DNA of 64,000 nucleotides from Melieria omissa (GCA_963971225.1 OZ020269.1:25838963-25902962); one strand, 5' to 3'; numbered from the stretch's first letter, positions 36,140-47,054 are shown. The notes: generated by a model from the letters alone, not told the origin. A program made the numbers and translations.

Positions 36140-36892
36140 TCAGGTGTACAACTTTGCTTCCGCCGTTTTTTTCCAAAATTAAAAGCTTTATTGCGAAAAA
36201 GTGCTTACAGATGTATTATTCAAAGTATTGTCCGTCGCTAGCGACAACTTTCTCCCATCTTTCCGGCAATTTTCGGATCCCGGCTCGAAAAAAGGAGTCC
36301 TCTTTTGACGCTATCCATGAAGCAATCCATTTTTCCAATTCTTCGAAGGATTGAAAATGTTGATCTGCCAGGCCGTGTGCCATCGAACGGAATAGGTGGA
36401 AGTCAGAAGGGGCGACATCTGGGGAATACGGCGGGTGGGGCAAGACTTCCCATTTCAGCGTTTCCAGGTACTTTTTGACCACTTTTGCGACGTGAGGCCG
36501 AGCATTGTCGTTTTCTCTTCCACCACCATGTTTGTCTTCGACATCGAAATCACCATTTTTAAAACGTTGAAACCACTCCCGACACGTTCTTTCACTCAGA
36601 GCAGCATCACCGTAAGTTTCTGAGAGCATTCGATGCGCTTCAGCTGCATTTTTTTTTCGAATTGTAACAGAAAAGTAAAACTTCCCGCAAATGGCGAGAA
36701 TTGGGCACATAAACGGACATTTTCGAGCGTGAATAATACGAAAACAAGAACAACTGTCACTGAAACGGCGATGACAATTCGTTAGGCACTGTCCACACTC
36801 ACTTTAAAGGCATTACCATCTATGTATTTCAACCAGCCTCAGCCGGTACAGCCACCTATCGGAAAACGGCGGAAGCAAAGTTGTACACCTGA
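36140..36892 (-). mobile_element. Internally deleted mariner element
   Basis: TIRs of about 30 bp begin TCAGGTGTACAACTTTGCTT at each end and are essentially identical, and TA duplications flank them (36138-36139 and 36893-36894). At 753 bp it is a little over half the usual length of about 1.3 kb. The loss is inside the transposase gene; both ends and UTRs are kept. It resembles mellifera-type mariners, a judgement from the recognisable transposase ends and not a computed placement. Near-perfect ends suggest the copy is young and could be mobilised if an intact relative exists. Confidence 0.92.
36216..36710 (-). CDS. In-frame deleted mariner transposase, 164 codons
   Basis: Starts at ATG 36710. 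Residues 1 to about 62 are the N-terminal part of the transposase, which in the family carries the helix-turn-helix DNA-binding region (RKKNAAEAHRMLSETYGDAA, then CREWFQRFKNGDFDVEDKHGGGR). The frame then jumps to the C-terminal catalytic part: NDNARPHVA with the second Asp, and HPPYSPDVAPSDF with the third Asp exactly 34 residues on. It continues to the usual end LPERWEKVVASDGQYFE. The middle, including the first catalytic Asp and roughly 180 residues compared with full-length family members, is missing, yet the frame is preserved. It should be catalytically dead. If expressed, it might still bind the TIRs or multimerise; that is inference. Confidence 0.88.
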   Translation of the reverse strand: MCPILAICGKFYFSVTIRKKNAAEAHRMLSETYGDAALSERTCREWFQRFKNGDFDVEDKHGGGRENDNARPHVAKVVKKYLETLKWEVLPHPPYSPDVAPSDFHLFRSMAHGLADQHFQSFEELEKWIASWIASKEDSFFRAGIRKLPERWEKVVASDGQYFE

Positions 36893-37007
36893 TAATTTAA
36901 GTAAAACTTGCAATGGAAATGTTTAATTTGTTCGACTATTGATCCAAAAGATTAATGTTTACATTGCACAAATATCTGCGCAATAACTATACATACAAAC
37001 CTACATA

Positions 37008-37414
37008 CAATGGCGCACACAGAGGGCAATTTTGGGGGTTCAAATCATCCAACAACTTCAGAAACTGTTGGTGGAAAATATGGTATCACATTGAATTTAG
37101 CTCAAAAGTTGTACGCAAATGCTGCCCTTCCTTGACCCTTTCGAGACTACTGGGATAATACGTCCCAGCAAACTTTTAATGCCCCTCAAAACAATTATCC
37201 ATATCTTATAACCCACGTAAAATATTTAGTTATAATTCGACTTTTTGTCGATTTGTTTCCGGATAAAAGGATGATTTCAGAATTTGTGAGTTTCCAATAT
37301 AATTTTCTAAACTCCACTTTCATAGCATGAAAACATTTTTACCAAAAGTATTTTTATTTTTAAAATTAAACTCCGCCCCGAAAGGGTTAAAATGAAATTC
37401 TGTTTGCGCCACTG
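37008..37414 (+). mobile_element. hAT-like MITE family, copy 2, split by a nested element
   Basis: The left part (37008-37131) and right part (37391-37414) together align with the uninterrupted copy at 53397-53543. They begin CAATGGCGCACACAGAGGG and end TGTTTGCGCCACTG. Flanking octamers are CCTACATA and CATACCTA, matching at 6 of 8, consistent with a decayed 8 bp hAT target duplication. The insert is 37132-37390. Confidence 0.85.
37132..37390. mobile_element. Small TTAA-type MITE nested in the hAT-like MITE
   Basis: Bounded by TTGA (37132, one change from TTAA) and TTAA (37387). Inner ends are CCCTTTCGAG on the left and CCCTTTCGGG on the right reverse strand. At 259 bp it has no coding. Its limits are confirmed independently because removing it restores the hAT-like MITE seen elsewhere. 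Confidence 0.8.
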
Positions 37415-37438
37415 CATACCTACATAAATATATATGTA

Positions 37439-38332
37439 GGGGAATTCTTTGTAAGGTGCCACCCCATAGCTTTTTTGCGCATAACTCGTTAGAAAACTAA
37501 CGTGTCGCCAATGTTAATATACCGTTGGAAAGAGGGTTAAAAGAGCTATGATCCAAGGTAACACTTCATTTGAATTTTTCGTAAATACGAATTTTACAGC
37601 CAATTTCCCAAAGTGTTCAAAATCGACACCCTTAAATTTTTTAATGTAAAGTGCCACCCCCTAAAAAAACCGCTAAAAACGTAAACATCTCAAATAACAA
37701 TGCATGATTTAGAAAATTTACGAAAGATTATTGAATTTAATTTGAATTGAATAGAAAATGAACGAAAGCAAAATGCAATTTGAATGGTAACGAATAGAAT
37801 GAATAATTATATGGAAATTAATAAACAAAGAACACTTTAAATTCCTTTCAATGACGATTCCGAGCAACAAAAAGGCATTTTACCGATATAGGACTATAAA
37901 ACAATGAAAAAAGGGGGGTGGCACCTTACAAAGAAAAAAAGGTGGCACTTTACATTTTTATGCCATTTTGGAAATCATTGTATAAATTTGTTCCTTTTAC
38001 GATATGCTCGGATATCATTTCGGATTATGAAAAACCATTAAAAATTAAGTCAAACACTGATTTTTACCTTAGTTTTTTGCGCGTATTTGATTTATTTTTC
38101 AAAGCAAGAAAAACCTTCAGTTTTAATTTTTATGTTTTGTGTTAACCAAATTTAACATTTCTATTTACCCAGACCATGTTATTGCGTCTTTTCCTTCAAA
38201 AACCACATTAAAATTGATGTTGGCATATATACCTTAAATGACAATAGGCATTTTTTTGCTTGGATTGCTGGAACGTCGAAATCGAGCAGGGGTGGCACCT
38301 TACAAAGAGTGGCACCTTACAAAGAATTCCCC
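37439..38332. mobile_element. TA-flanked element with iterated terminal motif
   Basis: The 894 bp element starts GGGGAATTCTTTGTAAGGTG and ends with the exact inverse. TA lies directly outside both ends (37437-37438 and 38333-38334), as in Tc1/mariner-superfamily insertions. The motif GGTGGCACCTTACAAAG or close variants occurs in both ends and again at 37646-37660, 37917-37933, 37941-37954 and 38289-38307. The 75-codon frame inside is not a transposase, so the element is inferred to be non-autonomous. It begins 25 bp after the hAT-like MITE. Confidence 0.85.
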
Positions 38333-38334
38333 TA

Positions 38335-40280
38335 TATGTATCTGATATCTGTTTTTCTTTGAATTAATTCATATACTTGACATTGACATTCAACATGAAT
38401 CAAAAGTCCTTTCCAATTCTGCTTAAGAAGTTCCAAGTTTATGACAAATAAAAACTTCATGAAACGTGATAAAAAGTTTAATAATTAAAAAAAAATTAAA
38501 CATTTTAAATAAAACCTTTTACGATATGAAAATCTTTAATCGGAAACGAATTTTCATACATTTATCTGAATTTTTGAAGCTTCACTTCTAGATTAAAATT
38601 TCAGAGAATTATTCAAATTGAACACCAAATTAACATTTCCCTAATTTTCTTCCTTTAATTTGCCACTCTTCCTAATACAAACGTTTTGTTGTCATACCTT
38701 AACTTTATTTCTCATTGCTCAGATCTTTCATTGAATTCACTTCAGAATACCAAAAAGTGTCTGTAAGTGCTGTAAATGTTAAGCTGAGCATAAACAAGTG
38801 GCGCAACAGTTCCACTTTCACTGTTTTCACTCTTTAATACTTTCAAATCCCTTTTGGCGCCTAAAGTTTGCGGCATTTTAAGTACATAAATTTTATAACT
38901 TTTTAGTTTCACAACTTCATTCTTGCTTAACTTTAAGCTCTCATGTCATGAAATGCTATCAAGTTAAGCCAACAATTTTTCACTGGGTTATGGCAAACAA
39001 CTCTTTCTCTCCCAGTTATTTATAGTTTACAGAATTTGTTGCTATCATTTGAGTGCATTAACCCCCTTTTCACTGTCTTCCTTTCTTTTATTTCTACAAA
39101 GGACACTTTAACTTTCAGCACAACAACCGAAATAGATTTAATATAAAAGGTTATTTTTAGAACTGGGCAACTATTTTCAGTGTCTTTTATTCGTAAACTT
39201 ATTTGTAGTAATTAGTAATAATTTTCGGTACTGTAGGTAATATAACTGGTATAACGAATGTTCACACAGAGATTCTTATTGGGTCTTTAGCTATGCCAGA
39301 TAGAGATCTGTTAATGAGTTGTACTAAGTATTCTGTGAGAATACAAGTGCTTTTGGAAAACTTCAGCAAACGGTTCAGGCCCATCGTCATCTTACTACTT
39401 TAGATTCGATTTACAAAAGGGTTGTACACTATAACCTGTTTTAAATTAGATTTACAAAAGGATGCCTAATGGTTCATAAAGCAAGGACTATCTCATCCAT
39501 AGAATCTCTATCTTTGAATTAATGATGGTCTGAAAAATGTTTGACTCAATAAAAATTCTTAAATACTTAATATGATTTTGTCTACGTAGTCTCCTTACAG
39601 GTTTGGCCAATTGATCCCACACAACGAGATTGGAGATCCTCAACAATTCTTTCTTAGCATTGAAAAGACTAAATTCCCTAGGAAGAGTCTAATAAGCTCT
39701 CTAGTCGATTTGTCTGAGACAAGACCGAGATGCATCAAGACCTATTTCTAAAATTCCTCTTGGATACTGGACTCACTGACAGTCTTTGAAGTCCAAGAAG
39801 GGGGCACAAAAGATCTACAGGTCGCGGTCTATTATCCCTATCAATAATAACAAGACCTACTCTGACAATGCGTTTTGGTTCTAAAGCCGATTTTCTCCCC
39901 CATTATGGGAAGCAATATTCGAGGAAGTGACATCAAAAGTCACGCTAATTTAGTGCTAATTGAGCGACTTCAAAGAACTCGCGGTCGCGGCTACCTACCT
40001 ACCCACCTACATAAATAGTCTCCTTGTCACTTCCCAGCTCTGATTTATTGTACTAACAGATCATTCGAAATGTTCATTCGGAAACATTTTCGGCCTTACG
40101 TCACGGTCGTCTTCGGTCTCCTACTTAAACCTTGATTCAACACGTTCTTTGTTCATATTCATAGCCTCTGCTATTTTTCTCACTTCAATTCAATGCTTGT
40201 CTGACACCATTTGGTGAACTTGAGCGTTACTATTGTCAGTGGTTGCATTTTTTTTGGCGTCTCGAACAATCATCGTCCCT
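38335..40280. other. AT-rich DNA, nothing recognised
   Basis: About 1.9 kb with no frame above background and no repeat arms found by eye. A CTACCTACC run near 39998-40012 may mark a retrotransposon tail, without support from coding similarity. Confidence 0.4.
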
Positions 40281-40900
40281 CAAATTGGTACCTTTAAATT
40301 AGGTTAGGGTTAGGTAGGGAAGGGTGTGTGCTGCACAGAGTCCAAACTTCCACTCGGAGGCAAACCAGTTCGACCTCTTTATAAAGGAGAGCACGTCCGT
40401 TAGAAATCTTGCCCCAGTTGACGTTCTTGCAGTAGCACAGGAAGTGTTGAAGAATACTTTTTACTTTAACGCCATCTCCGCAGCTTTTGTAGACATCACT
40501 GGACGAGAGATTTGATAAGAATAGATCCAATAACGCAGTGTCCAGTGATGACTCCAACGAGCTGTCCAATAGAGGTTCGAATCAGGGGCAGTACATACAG
40601 TTTTTTTTTGTCAAAGAAACGGAGGGCCATAGTGCCCGGCAGATGCTACAATCAGTTCTGCCAACACTTCACTGTGGTAAATTATGGGTCAGAGACCCTG
40701 TACACAGCAATCAACGCGTCTTTAATTTTCGTATGCGTATTGCATTGCAAACTCAAATATTTAACGACTTCTCTATACTCGAATTTGTCAATTTACCAAA
40801 ACACACATCACATCGACTGACTGAGCGTTCGAAATTGCTAAGATTTTGGAAAAATGCCTTTCAAAAGAAGCATAAATAGATTAACTACCTTTTTGTTCAG
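40281..40900. other. Unassigned repeat-like segment
   Basis: Begins with GGTTAGGGTTAGGTAGG. Frames of 91 codons (minus, 40294-40569) and 113 codons (plus, 40538-40879) overlap here with non-repetitive composition. The minus frame contains LQHFLC near its middle, vaguely like the C-terminal cysteine region of non-LTR polyproteins, but too little to assign. It lies just upstream of the non-LTR relic at 41170 and may belong to it. Confidence 0.25.
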
Positions 40901-41169
40901 ATTGGAAATTTTTCAGACCACCCTCGTACATATTTAGATGAGGTCGTCAGTTCTTGTCCAAGATACGTGTGCTCACTGAGGCCTTGCAATGTCCAAAACA
41001 AAAAGAATTTGGTTCAGAATTTATTTTACTAATGTTTGATCGTAAATCCGTTGGGCTCTTCAACGGCTGGTTCCTACAATAACTTAAGGATTTGTTTCAA
41101 ATTCAAAACAAATTGAATTGTTACCATTACCGGCATTTATCTGGACATGGTTTGACCACTTTGAAATAG

Positions 41170-41870
41170 GGTTGTCATTTGAGAAGGGGCTGAGAATAAA
41201 ACATTCGGCTCCCAGTGGTAAGCACACAAATATATTTCAGGCAGAAATATAGGCAATTGAAAGGATCACTACTACAACTCATAAACGGATATCCGGCATA
41301 GCTAAGGATCCAATAAAGATCTATGTGTAGTTCCTCTGGGTTCCAGGACACAGAGGAATAGAAGGGAATGAGGAGGTTGACAGCTTTGCTAGAACTGGGG
41401 CAGCTACGATCCCCCTTGCACCAGAACCTTTCATCGGGCTGGGCAAAAGCACTCTAGCAGAGTCACTAAGACTTGAGGAAAGAACCAGGAACTCAGAACA
41501 CTGGTCAAATGCCACAGGTCTTAGGCAATCGAAAATCTTTATCAGAGGTTATAACTCAAGATGGAGTGCAAAATGCCTCAGACTGGGGAAAACCCAGCTT
41601 AGACTGGTCACCGGGCTGTTAACCGGGCACTGCAGGATGAGGAAACACATGCACATAATTGGGTTAGAACAGGTAAGCGTCTGCAGACTTTGCGAAATGG
41701 CGGAGGAGACTCCTGAGCACGTCATACTGCACTGCGAAGCGGTATGCCGCAGTAGGAGACAGCACCTGGGCCTGGGCCTGGGCTGGCTTGCAGAAGAGAA
41801 CGTCAAACACGTTCTCCCACGTGAGTTACTAAGCTTCATTAGGTCGGTGGGATTGGGAGACGTTCTCTAA
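41170..41870 (+). pseudogene. Non-LTR retrotransposon 3' end: RNase H and C-terminal zinc region
   Basis: Plus-strand translation shows the start of an RNase H domain (NIFQAEI, then an in-frame stop, AIER) and its distal part WVPGHRGIEGNEEVDSFA. The typical downstream region follows: LRLVTGLLTGHCRM, then CRLCEMAEETPEHVILHCEA, a zinc-binding Cys-Cys-His-Cys arrangement. The frame closes normally at 41868-41870. Stops lie at about 41250 and 41327. Endonuclease and reverse transcriptase parts are absent, so this is a 5'-truncated, dead copy. A CTAT-rich tail follows at about 41928-41945. The exact clade is not assigned. Confidence 0.85.
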
Positions 41871-41989
41871 AGTTGTAGGGGGCACAATAGATCAACTTTG
41901 GTCTCAGTGCACATTTCCCCTTTCAAATCTATTTATCTATCTATGTGTGGTTAGTCGGGACCAACCAGTTATACCTACCTACCTACCTT

Positions 41990-42600
41990 AGTTTAGCGTG
42001 GGGCTACCGGAACCGGAAGCATCTTCGGTATCTTCAAGCATCTGCGGAACTATTGCCAGAATGCCTTGAGAAGCTTAAGGCGCTAGGCCTATATAATCCG
42101 GTATGGGTCCTCTGAATTCTAAGTCCCGCTTATATTGAGGGAAATGAAGCTGCGGACAAACTTGCAGAAGGGTGCTGTAGCCCTAGAATTGATTAGGGTA
42201 AACTGCACTGAGACCAGGATTGATTTATTGTAGCCCCCTTTGTCGTACCAGAAATATTCTGCGGTTTGAGAAGAGAAGGTCTCTCAATCCATAACTAGAA
42301 AAGACGAGATATTGGGTCATACAACAGAAATAGATTTGAAGAATGTATAACGAAGAATAATCTGAGGATTGTTACAGCCATCTGGACAAGACATTGTAGG
42401 TTGAATTATAACTTAGGTAAACTAGGAACTCGTGAAGAGGAATGTGGCAGGTTTTGCTTGCAGGAAAAGGAAATTGCAATACGTCCACTAAGAATGTTTT
42501 TTACTTGTTAGGTGCATTATTGAAAGAAGTATCTGGGGGATTACTACATAACAGATGCTGATTTGGAATCCAGAAGCTTGGAAGGTATACTAAATTTTTT
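41990..42600 (+). pseudogene. Second, more decayed non-LTR RNase H/zinc relic
   Basis: The plus strand contains LRYLQASAELLPECLEKLKA, VWVL-stop-IPSPAYIEGNEAADKLAEG (RNase H motif), then after sequence loss FKECITKNNLRIVTAIWTRHC and EEECGRFCLQEKEI, matching the same C-terminal region as the copy at 41170-41870. Multiple stops and gaps. It is clearly related in type but too diverged to be a recent duplicate. Confidence 0.7.
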
Positions 42601-42697
42601 CGGAGGTTTGACTTAAAAGCTGAAAGCTTTAAGCTGCTTACGAATAGAAATTGCTGTCGTATGTTGTCTTAACACATTATGGACCACATGAACGTGT

Positions 42698-43239
42698 TTA
42701 ACCCATATCGGCCCAATGTTCGATTAATCGAACAGTAAATTTTAGCATTTTCCATAAAATTTTTTGGGCTCTTTTTTAAACTTTAAAACCGAAAGTTTTG
42801 CATAATATGATGGTCTGATTTGTAATAAAAAATAACAAAAGTTAACATGGGATATTTTGTATAATATGGGATAAATATATTCATTTCTCGCACCTCTTCC
42901 CAGTTGTATGAATTCCCCAAACAAAAGGTAATTTTTTACATAATCTCAAAAGCAAAAACATTAAAAAACAATAATATTTAAAAAAGTAACTATGCAGTCT
43001 TTTTAAAAATTGATCAAACTCTCGAAAATATATTCACACTTTTCCCATAAAACCAATATTATAGCCACAATATATATTTATAGTTAGGTGTTCGATTTAT
43101 TAAACACCAAATATCTCGAAAACCAAAAATCGGAAAATTTCGTTGACCCCAAATTTGAATTGTCCGACCCCATTTTACCTTAAAAAAAAACTGTTTCATT
43201 CGAATATTGAAAAAAAATCGCTGGGCTTATATGGGTTAA
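42698..43239 (-). mobile_element. piggyBac-like MITE, TTAA-flanked, copy 2
   Basis: Inverted, nearly identical copy of 5501-6044, with TTAA at 42698-42701 and 43236-43239. The 60-codon minus-strand frame inside corresponds to the plus-strand frame in copy 1, confirming similarity through the interior; it is not thought to be a gene. Confidence 0.85.
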
Positions 43240-43299
43240 TTTACTTCTAAAAGTAACAAGAAGGCGAATACCAAACTGGGCGTAGCTCACTAGAGGACA

Positions 43300-43829
43300 T
43301 TTGGTTATTCTCTGGTTTATATGTTCCTTTTTCCGCAGTGTACGCAGCTAATTTATGCAGCAAAGTGGGCGTGGTCTAGAATGGTGTGTGCAACAAATCG
43401 ACTAACCGGAAGTGTTATTGTACTCATTGGCATCGTTGGCAATCGTTTCATTTCAATTTGCGCAAATTTCATTTCATTTGCCATGCGGCAATTTTCCAAT
43501 CATACTGCCGCGCCCCTGACGCCTCTTGGCAACACCAGCACCAACACACCAACAAAATATCGGGCCAGAAATTTCTAATTAAAACGAAAATTCAATTCGT
43601 TCATTCGTTCGTATTATGTGCAAACGGATGCGCTAATGTTGCTGCCGTTGTTGTTGTTGTTGTTGTTGTTGTTGTGGTTGCTACTGCTAATGATTGCTGT
43701 GCCGTGCTGCAACGCAGATACATTTTGTAGTTTTGCAACAATTCGCACAGTTTTGAATTATTTTATAATAATATTTATAACATCTGCTATGTGATCAGAA
43801 GTGCAAAGCCCAAAGCAAAAAAAAAAAAT

Positions 43830-43860
<31 letters not shown>

Positions 43861-44976
43861 CACAACGGCTAGATAATCGTTCAACAACAACAACAACAAT
43901 AATAATAAATGGGCACAATAGCAACAACAACAAAACTAATTATTGTTGTTCAATGTGATTTGCGCGTTGGCTGCTTTTGTTGTTGGCTTCGACGTTGCTC
44001 TGACTACATATTGTTGGTTATTGTGTTGTTTTTGTTGTAATTGTTGCTGTTGCTTGTGTCTACATTGGCCGTTGATAATAATAACTTGGCATTGTTTTTT
44101 AATTTTCCATCTCTGCTCTTCTCGTTTCAGTTGTCCGGCGTTCAGCGTTTGGCTCGGCCGAGTGTACAATTTTAGTGAAGAAAAAATAGTAAAAAAAAAA
44201 TTGCGTGGAAAAATTGCCAGTGCGCTCGTGTGTGAGCTAATATTTAATTGATGAAAGTCGAACGCCTTTCGCCGTTTGTTCGTTCCGTCGTGCCGTTTCA
44301 TGTGTGTGTGCGTGTGTTTGTAAACGCACACAAGTGAAAAGTATCTGCGTCGCTGCGGCGAGTGAATCAGCTCGAATCGAATAATTGAAATTGTGCTAAA
44401 CGCTCGTCGTCAATTCATACTTGAAGCAGCTGTGAAGCAGTGAAATGAGAATGTTTCCCTTTCCGAGCGCAAAGCCGGTGCCGCCCGCTGCGTGCGTGGT
44501 TGTCAAGTGATTCAGTGTTTGTATGTGTTTCTGTGTGCGTGTGTGTGTATGCAGTGCAGAAGAAGTGGAAAAATTTATCTCAAGTATTACACAAATAAAA
44601 ATACATAAAAAAATAATAATAATAAAATACAAGAAAAAGAAAGCACAAACCAATAACGAAACACGCCTAGAAAATCTATGAAAGCAAAACGACGACAACA
44701 AATTGTAAAGAAAGTGCCGAAGAATTCGTGCTGCGACTCTGTCAAGTGCGTGTTTGATGCGTCGCATTCAGTCGCTGGACGTGTTTGTTGCGTGCGATTG
44801 TAACGGCATTGCCACAACAACAACAACAACTTCAAATACATATTCAACTACAGCGCACCTAACTTGCGTCCCCACAGCCCAACCAACCCACAAGCCCACC
44901 AACAATTAGGCGGCATCTGCTCCAACCAACGCACCGCTCGGCCCGTACGCGCTGCTCCGCGCCCCATGGATTAAAT
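43300..44976 (+). other. Putative promoter and 5' leader region
   Basis: After a GTT run at 43650-43678, the plus strand switches to CAA runs (43830-43935, 44815-44832). This is the sense usually found in fly leaders. From about 44100 the sequence is GC-richer and continues without transposons into the putative first coding exon. TTTCAGTTG at about 44125 and ATTCAGTG near 44510 fit the initiator core TCAGT, but neither is backed by a TATA box or downstream element that I can defend. Confidence 0.35.
44966..44974 (+). promoter_or_regulatory. Minimal upstream ORF (ATG, one codon, stop)
   Basis: ATGGATTAA ends two bases before the ATG of the putative first exon and is out of frame with it. If the leader is real, ribosomes starting here would terminate next to the main start codon, an arrangement that can limit or permit initiation there. 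It depends wholly on the exon call. Confidence 0.3.
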
Positions 44977-45084
44977 ATGGATATTTCAATTATCACCTCT
45001 TCTATTACTGCGGCCACAATGCTGGCCATCGTTGCTGTCCCGGCTCCGCTAACTACAAACGTCCGTTTGCCGCAGCGCTTCTCG
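44977..45084 (+). CDS. Putative first coding exon of an unrecognised host gene
   Basis: ATG at 44977 opens 36 codons that end in phase 0 at a consensus splice donor, TCG followed by GTAAGT (45085-45090). Residues 11-24 (TAATMLAIVAVPAP) are hydrophobic and could be the core of a signal peptide or a membrane anchor; the mature part TTNVRLPQRFS is too short to identify. The context around ATG (TAAATATGG) is acceptable for flies. The frame runs on through the donor to about 45207, and that extension looks intronic (T-rich, a short AT tract). No later exon is seen in the remaining 19 kb on this strand, so the first intron would be very long or the call is wrong. Confidence 0.4.
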
Positions 45085-45090
45085 GTAAGT

Positions 45091-46120
45091 GGCCATTGTG
45101 TAAAAGCCCTTCTGCTTCTGCTACTTCTCTCACATTATATACAAACATATTTGTACATACATATCTATTATGGCCGTTTTCGAACTGATTCTCATTGTCC
45201 GCAGTAGCTGCGCGTTCTACAATTCAGCGCGTATGTACATTTCGGCCGCTTCACGTACGGCTCATCAACAAGACAGCAACAACAACAAAAGCAACAATAT
45301 TAGTTAAAAGGCACATATCCAAAAACACCAAATTTGTGTGATTCATCATAATTTCGATGCGGTTCACACGCGCGCGCACACGTCCATCATTCCCTCCCCC
45401 AGCGCTCCGCCTTCCAAGTTGTAGTGTTCGTGTTCTTCAGTGACCTTTTCGCTTCGCTTGCGCACACCCCTCCTGGCGCTGGCTGCTGCTCCCCCCTTTC
45501 ACATAATATGTGGTCTTTCAATTCCTATTCAGTTGTTGTTCTTTCTTTGTTGGTATTTTTGGGAATTTATTTTTCCCAGTGACTTTTGCTTTGTTTTTAA
45601 CCATATCGGTTAATTTGTATATTTCTGTTGGTTTAGTTGCTGTTAACTGAGTTAATTGCTGGTGGCTTCAGCTTGTACACCCTACAACCTACATTGCTGA
45701 TCAATTGACAGTGCGTTCTGTCTAATATTCCACCTTCTGTGTTTACGAACTCTGACTAACTATTATGGGAAACACTGAAAGCATTGTCGCCAAATGAAAA
45801 TTTGATTTAGCGGAGCTCAAAATATGAGGATTTCAGAATTTTGTTTAGTATTTTTGCAGCTTTATTTAAAAAAATTCGTCCAATGTATTTTACTCAAAGT
45901 AGAGTCCATTCTTAACTACAACTTTTCACTTCTTTCAGTAATTTGTTTTCCTTGTTCACTGCCCTCTGGAGCATAGGGCCTTCACAAGACTCTTTCATCT
46001 TATATAATTCTTTCAGTCAACATATCGATCCCTTTTGTCTGGCTTCTTCGTTCATATTCAATTCTTTCGATCACTGTGGATCTGTTTGTGAAGTGTTTCG
46101 GTACAGTGGTCAATGATTTC
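45091..46120. other. Possible first-intron sequence, nothing recognised
   Basis: GC-richer up to about 45.5 kb, then AT-rich. No frame or repeat is supported. Confidence 0.35.
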
Positions 46121-46320
46121 TTTAAACATTTCACGGTCTTTCTCTTTGTCGTCTACTTCCAATTACCGCGTTGAACTTCTTTTTCGTCGTAATTTCATTG
46201 CCAGCGTAAGTAGCCGCTAAATGTTGGTTCGCTGTGCTACATCCATGTCTTTAAAAAGCTCGTGGTTTCTTTGTATTCTTGTTAAAGTTATAGTTATAGT
46301 CGTTCTAGTCGTGTAATAAT
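46120..46320 (-). mobile_element. Decayed RTE fragment
   Basis: Colinear with 53970-54170 of the intact RTE (C-terminal coding part). It keeps CTTTTTCGTCG, then GCCAGCGTAAGTAGCCGCTA, TTCGCTGTGCTACATCCATG and TTATAGTCG in the same order. Many substitutions and gaps; no open frame. Confidence 0.7.
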
Positions 46321-46737
46321 ACTGTCAGTTTTTTTGTTAGAACTACACTAAATTTAGCTTAAATATTTCAAGTTGTTAGAGTTCTATTGAGGATATCGTC
46401 CAATTTGCAGTCCTTCAGTCGTGGCTATATTGGTTTTTTTTGGTGATTTTGCTCATAAATTCTTCTGACGCATTGACTACAACTGCTAAGAACTACAAAC
46501 TCCATAAAATACTTAAAACAATTGGTGACATTTTGGAGCAAACTGAGCGCATTTACTTGGTTTTTGAATATAAAGAATATTTTATTTCAGCCTACAATCC
46601 GATAGTGGGTTGTATAGGCTTCCTCTATTTGAGACACACTTCGGCCTCTATGTGGACCCGTAGTGATACTATGAATTTTACCCATTTGAAGTTTATATCC
46701 AATACTGATTTTCAACGTGCGTACAACGGTTTTGACA

Positions 46738-46915
46738 ATTTTCCTTTCACACTTGGAGGTTTTGTCATTGCGCTCTCGGTAGCACTCGTGCAATTCTTGT
46801 AATTCTCATCAGCTTCATGTAGATAGGGATAGAAGTAGACGAGGGTTTTACCAGCCCGAGCTAGGAATCGAACCTAGGGCCTCTGGTTCAAGCACCCCTA
46901 GGCAAAAAAGCCTAA
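46738..46915 (-). mobile_element. SINE family copy 1 (tRNA head eroded)
   Basis: Shares about 155 bp with 63552-63708: CTTTCACACTTGGAG, GCAATTCTTGTAATTCTCAT, AGAAGTAGACGAG and CAGCCCGAGCTAGG with the B-box complement GAATCGAACCTA. In this copy the region beyond the B box (toward 46915) no longer resembles an A box. It ends a 120-codon plus-strand frame (46440-46802), which is therefore not treated as a gene. Confidence 0.7.
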
Positions 46916-47054
46916 CCTTCTCCCCTTCTGTATAAATTTTTTCTATTCTTTTTTCCTAATGTAAAAGGTACTCGCCTTTTTCAGTTCGAAACGTATTAAA
47001 ATGTATTTTTCTTTTGCATTATTAAAGAACTGAACCATTACAAGGTTTTTCGAA

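Noticed and set aside
42742..42924. 60-codon frame conserved with 5821-6018
   Set aside because: Conserved only because both lie in copies of the same MITE; no sign of coding constraint.
46440..46802. 120-codon plus-strand frame
   Set aside because: Its 3' third lies in the SINE, and the rest has no domain; chance frame.
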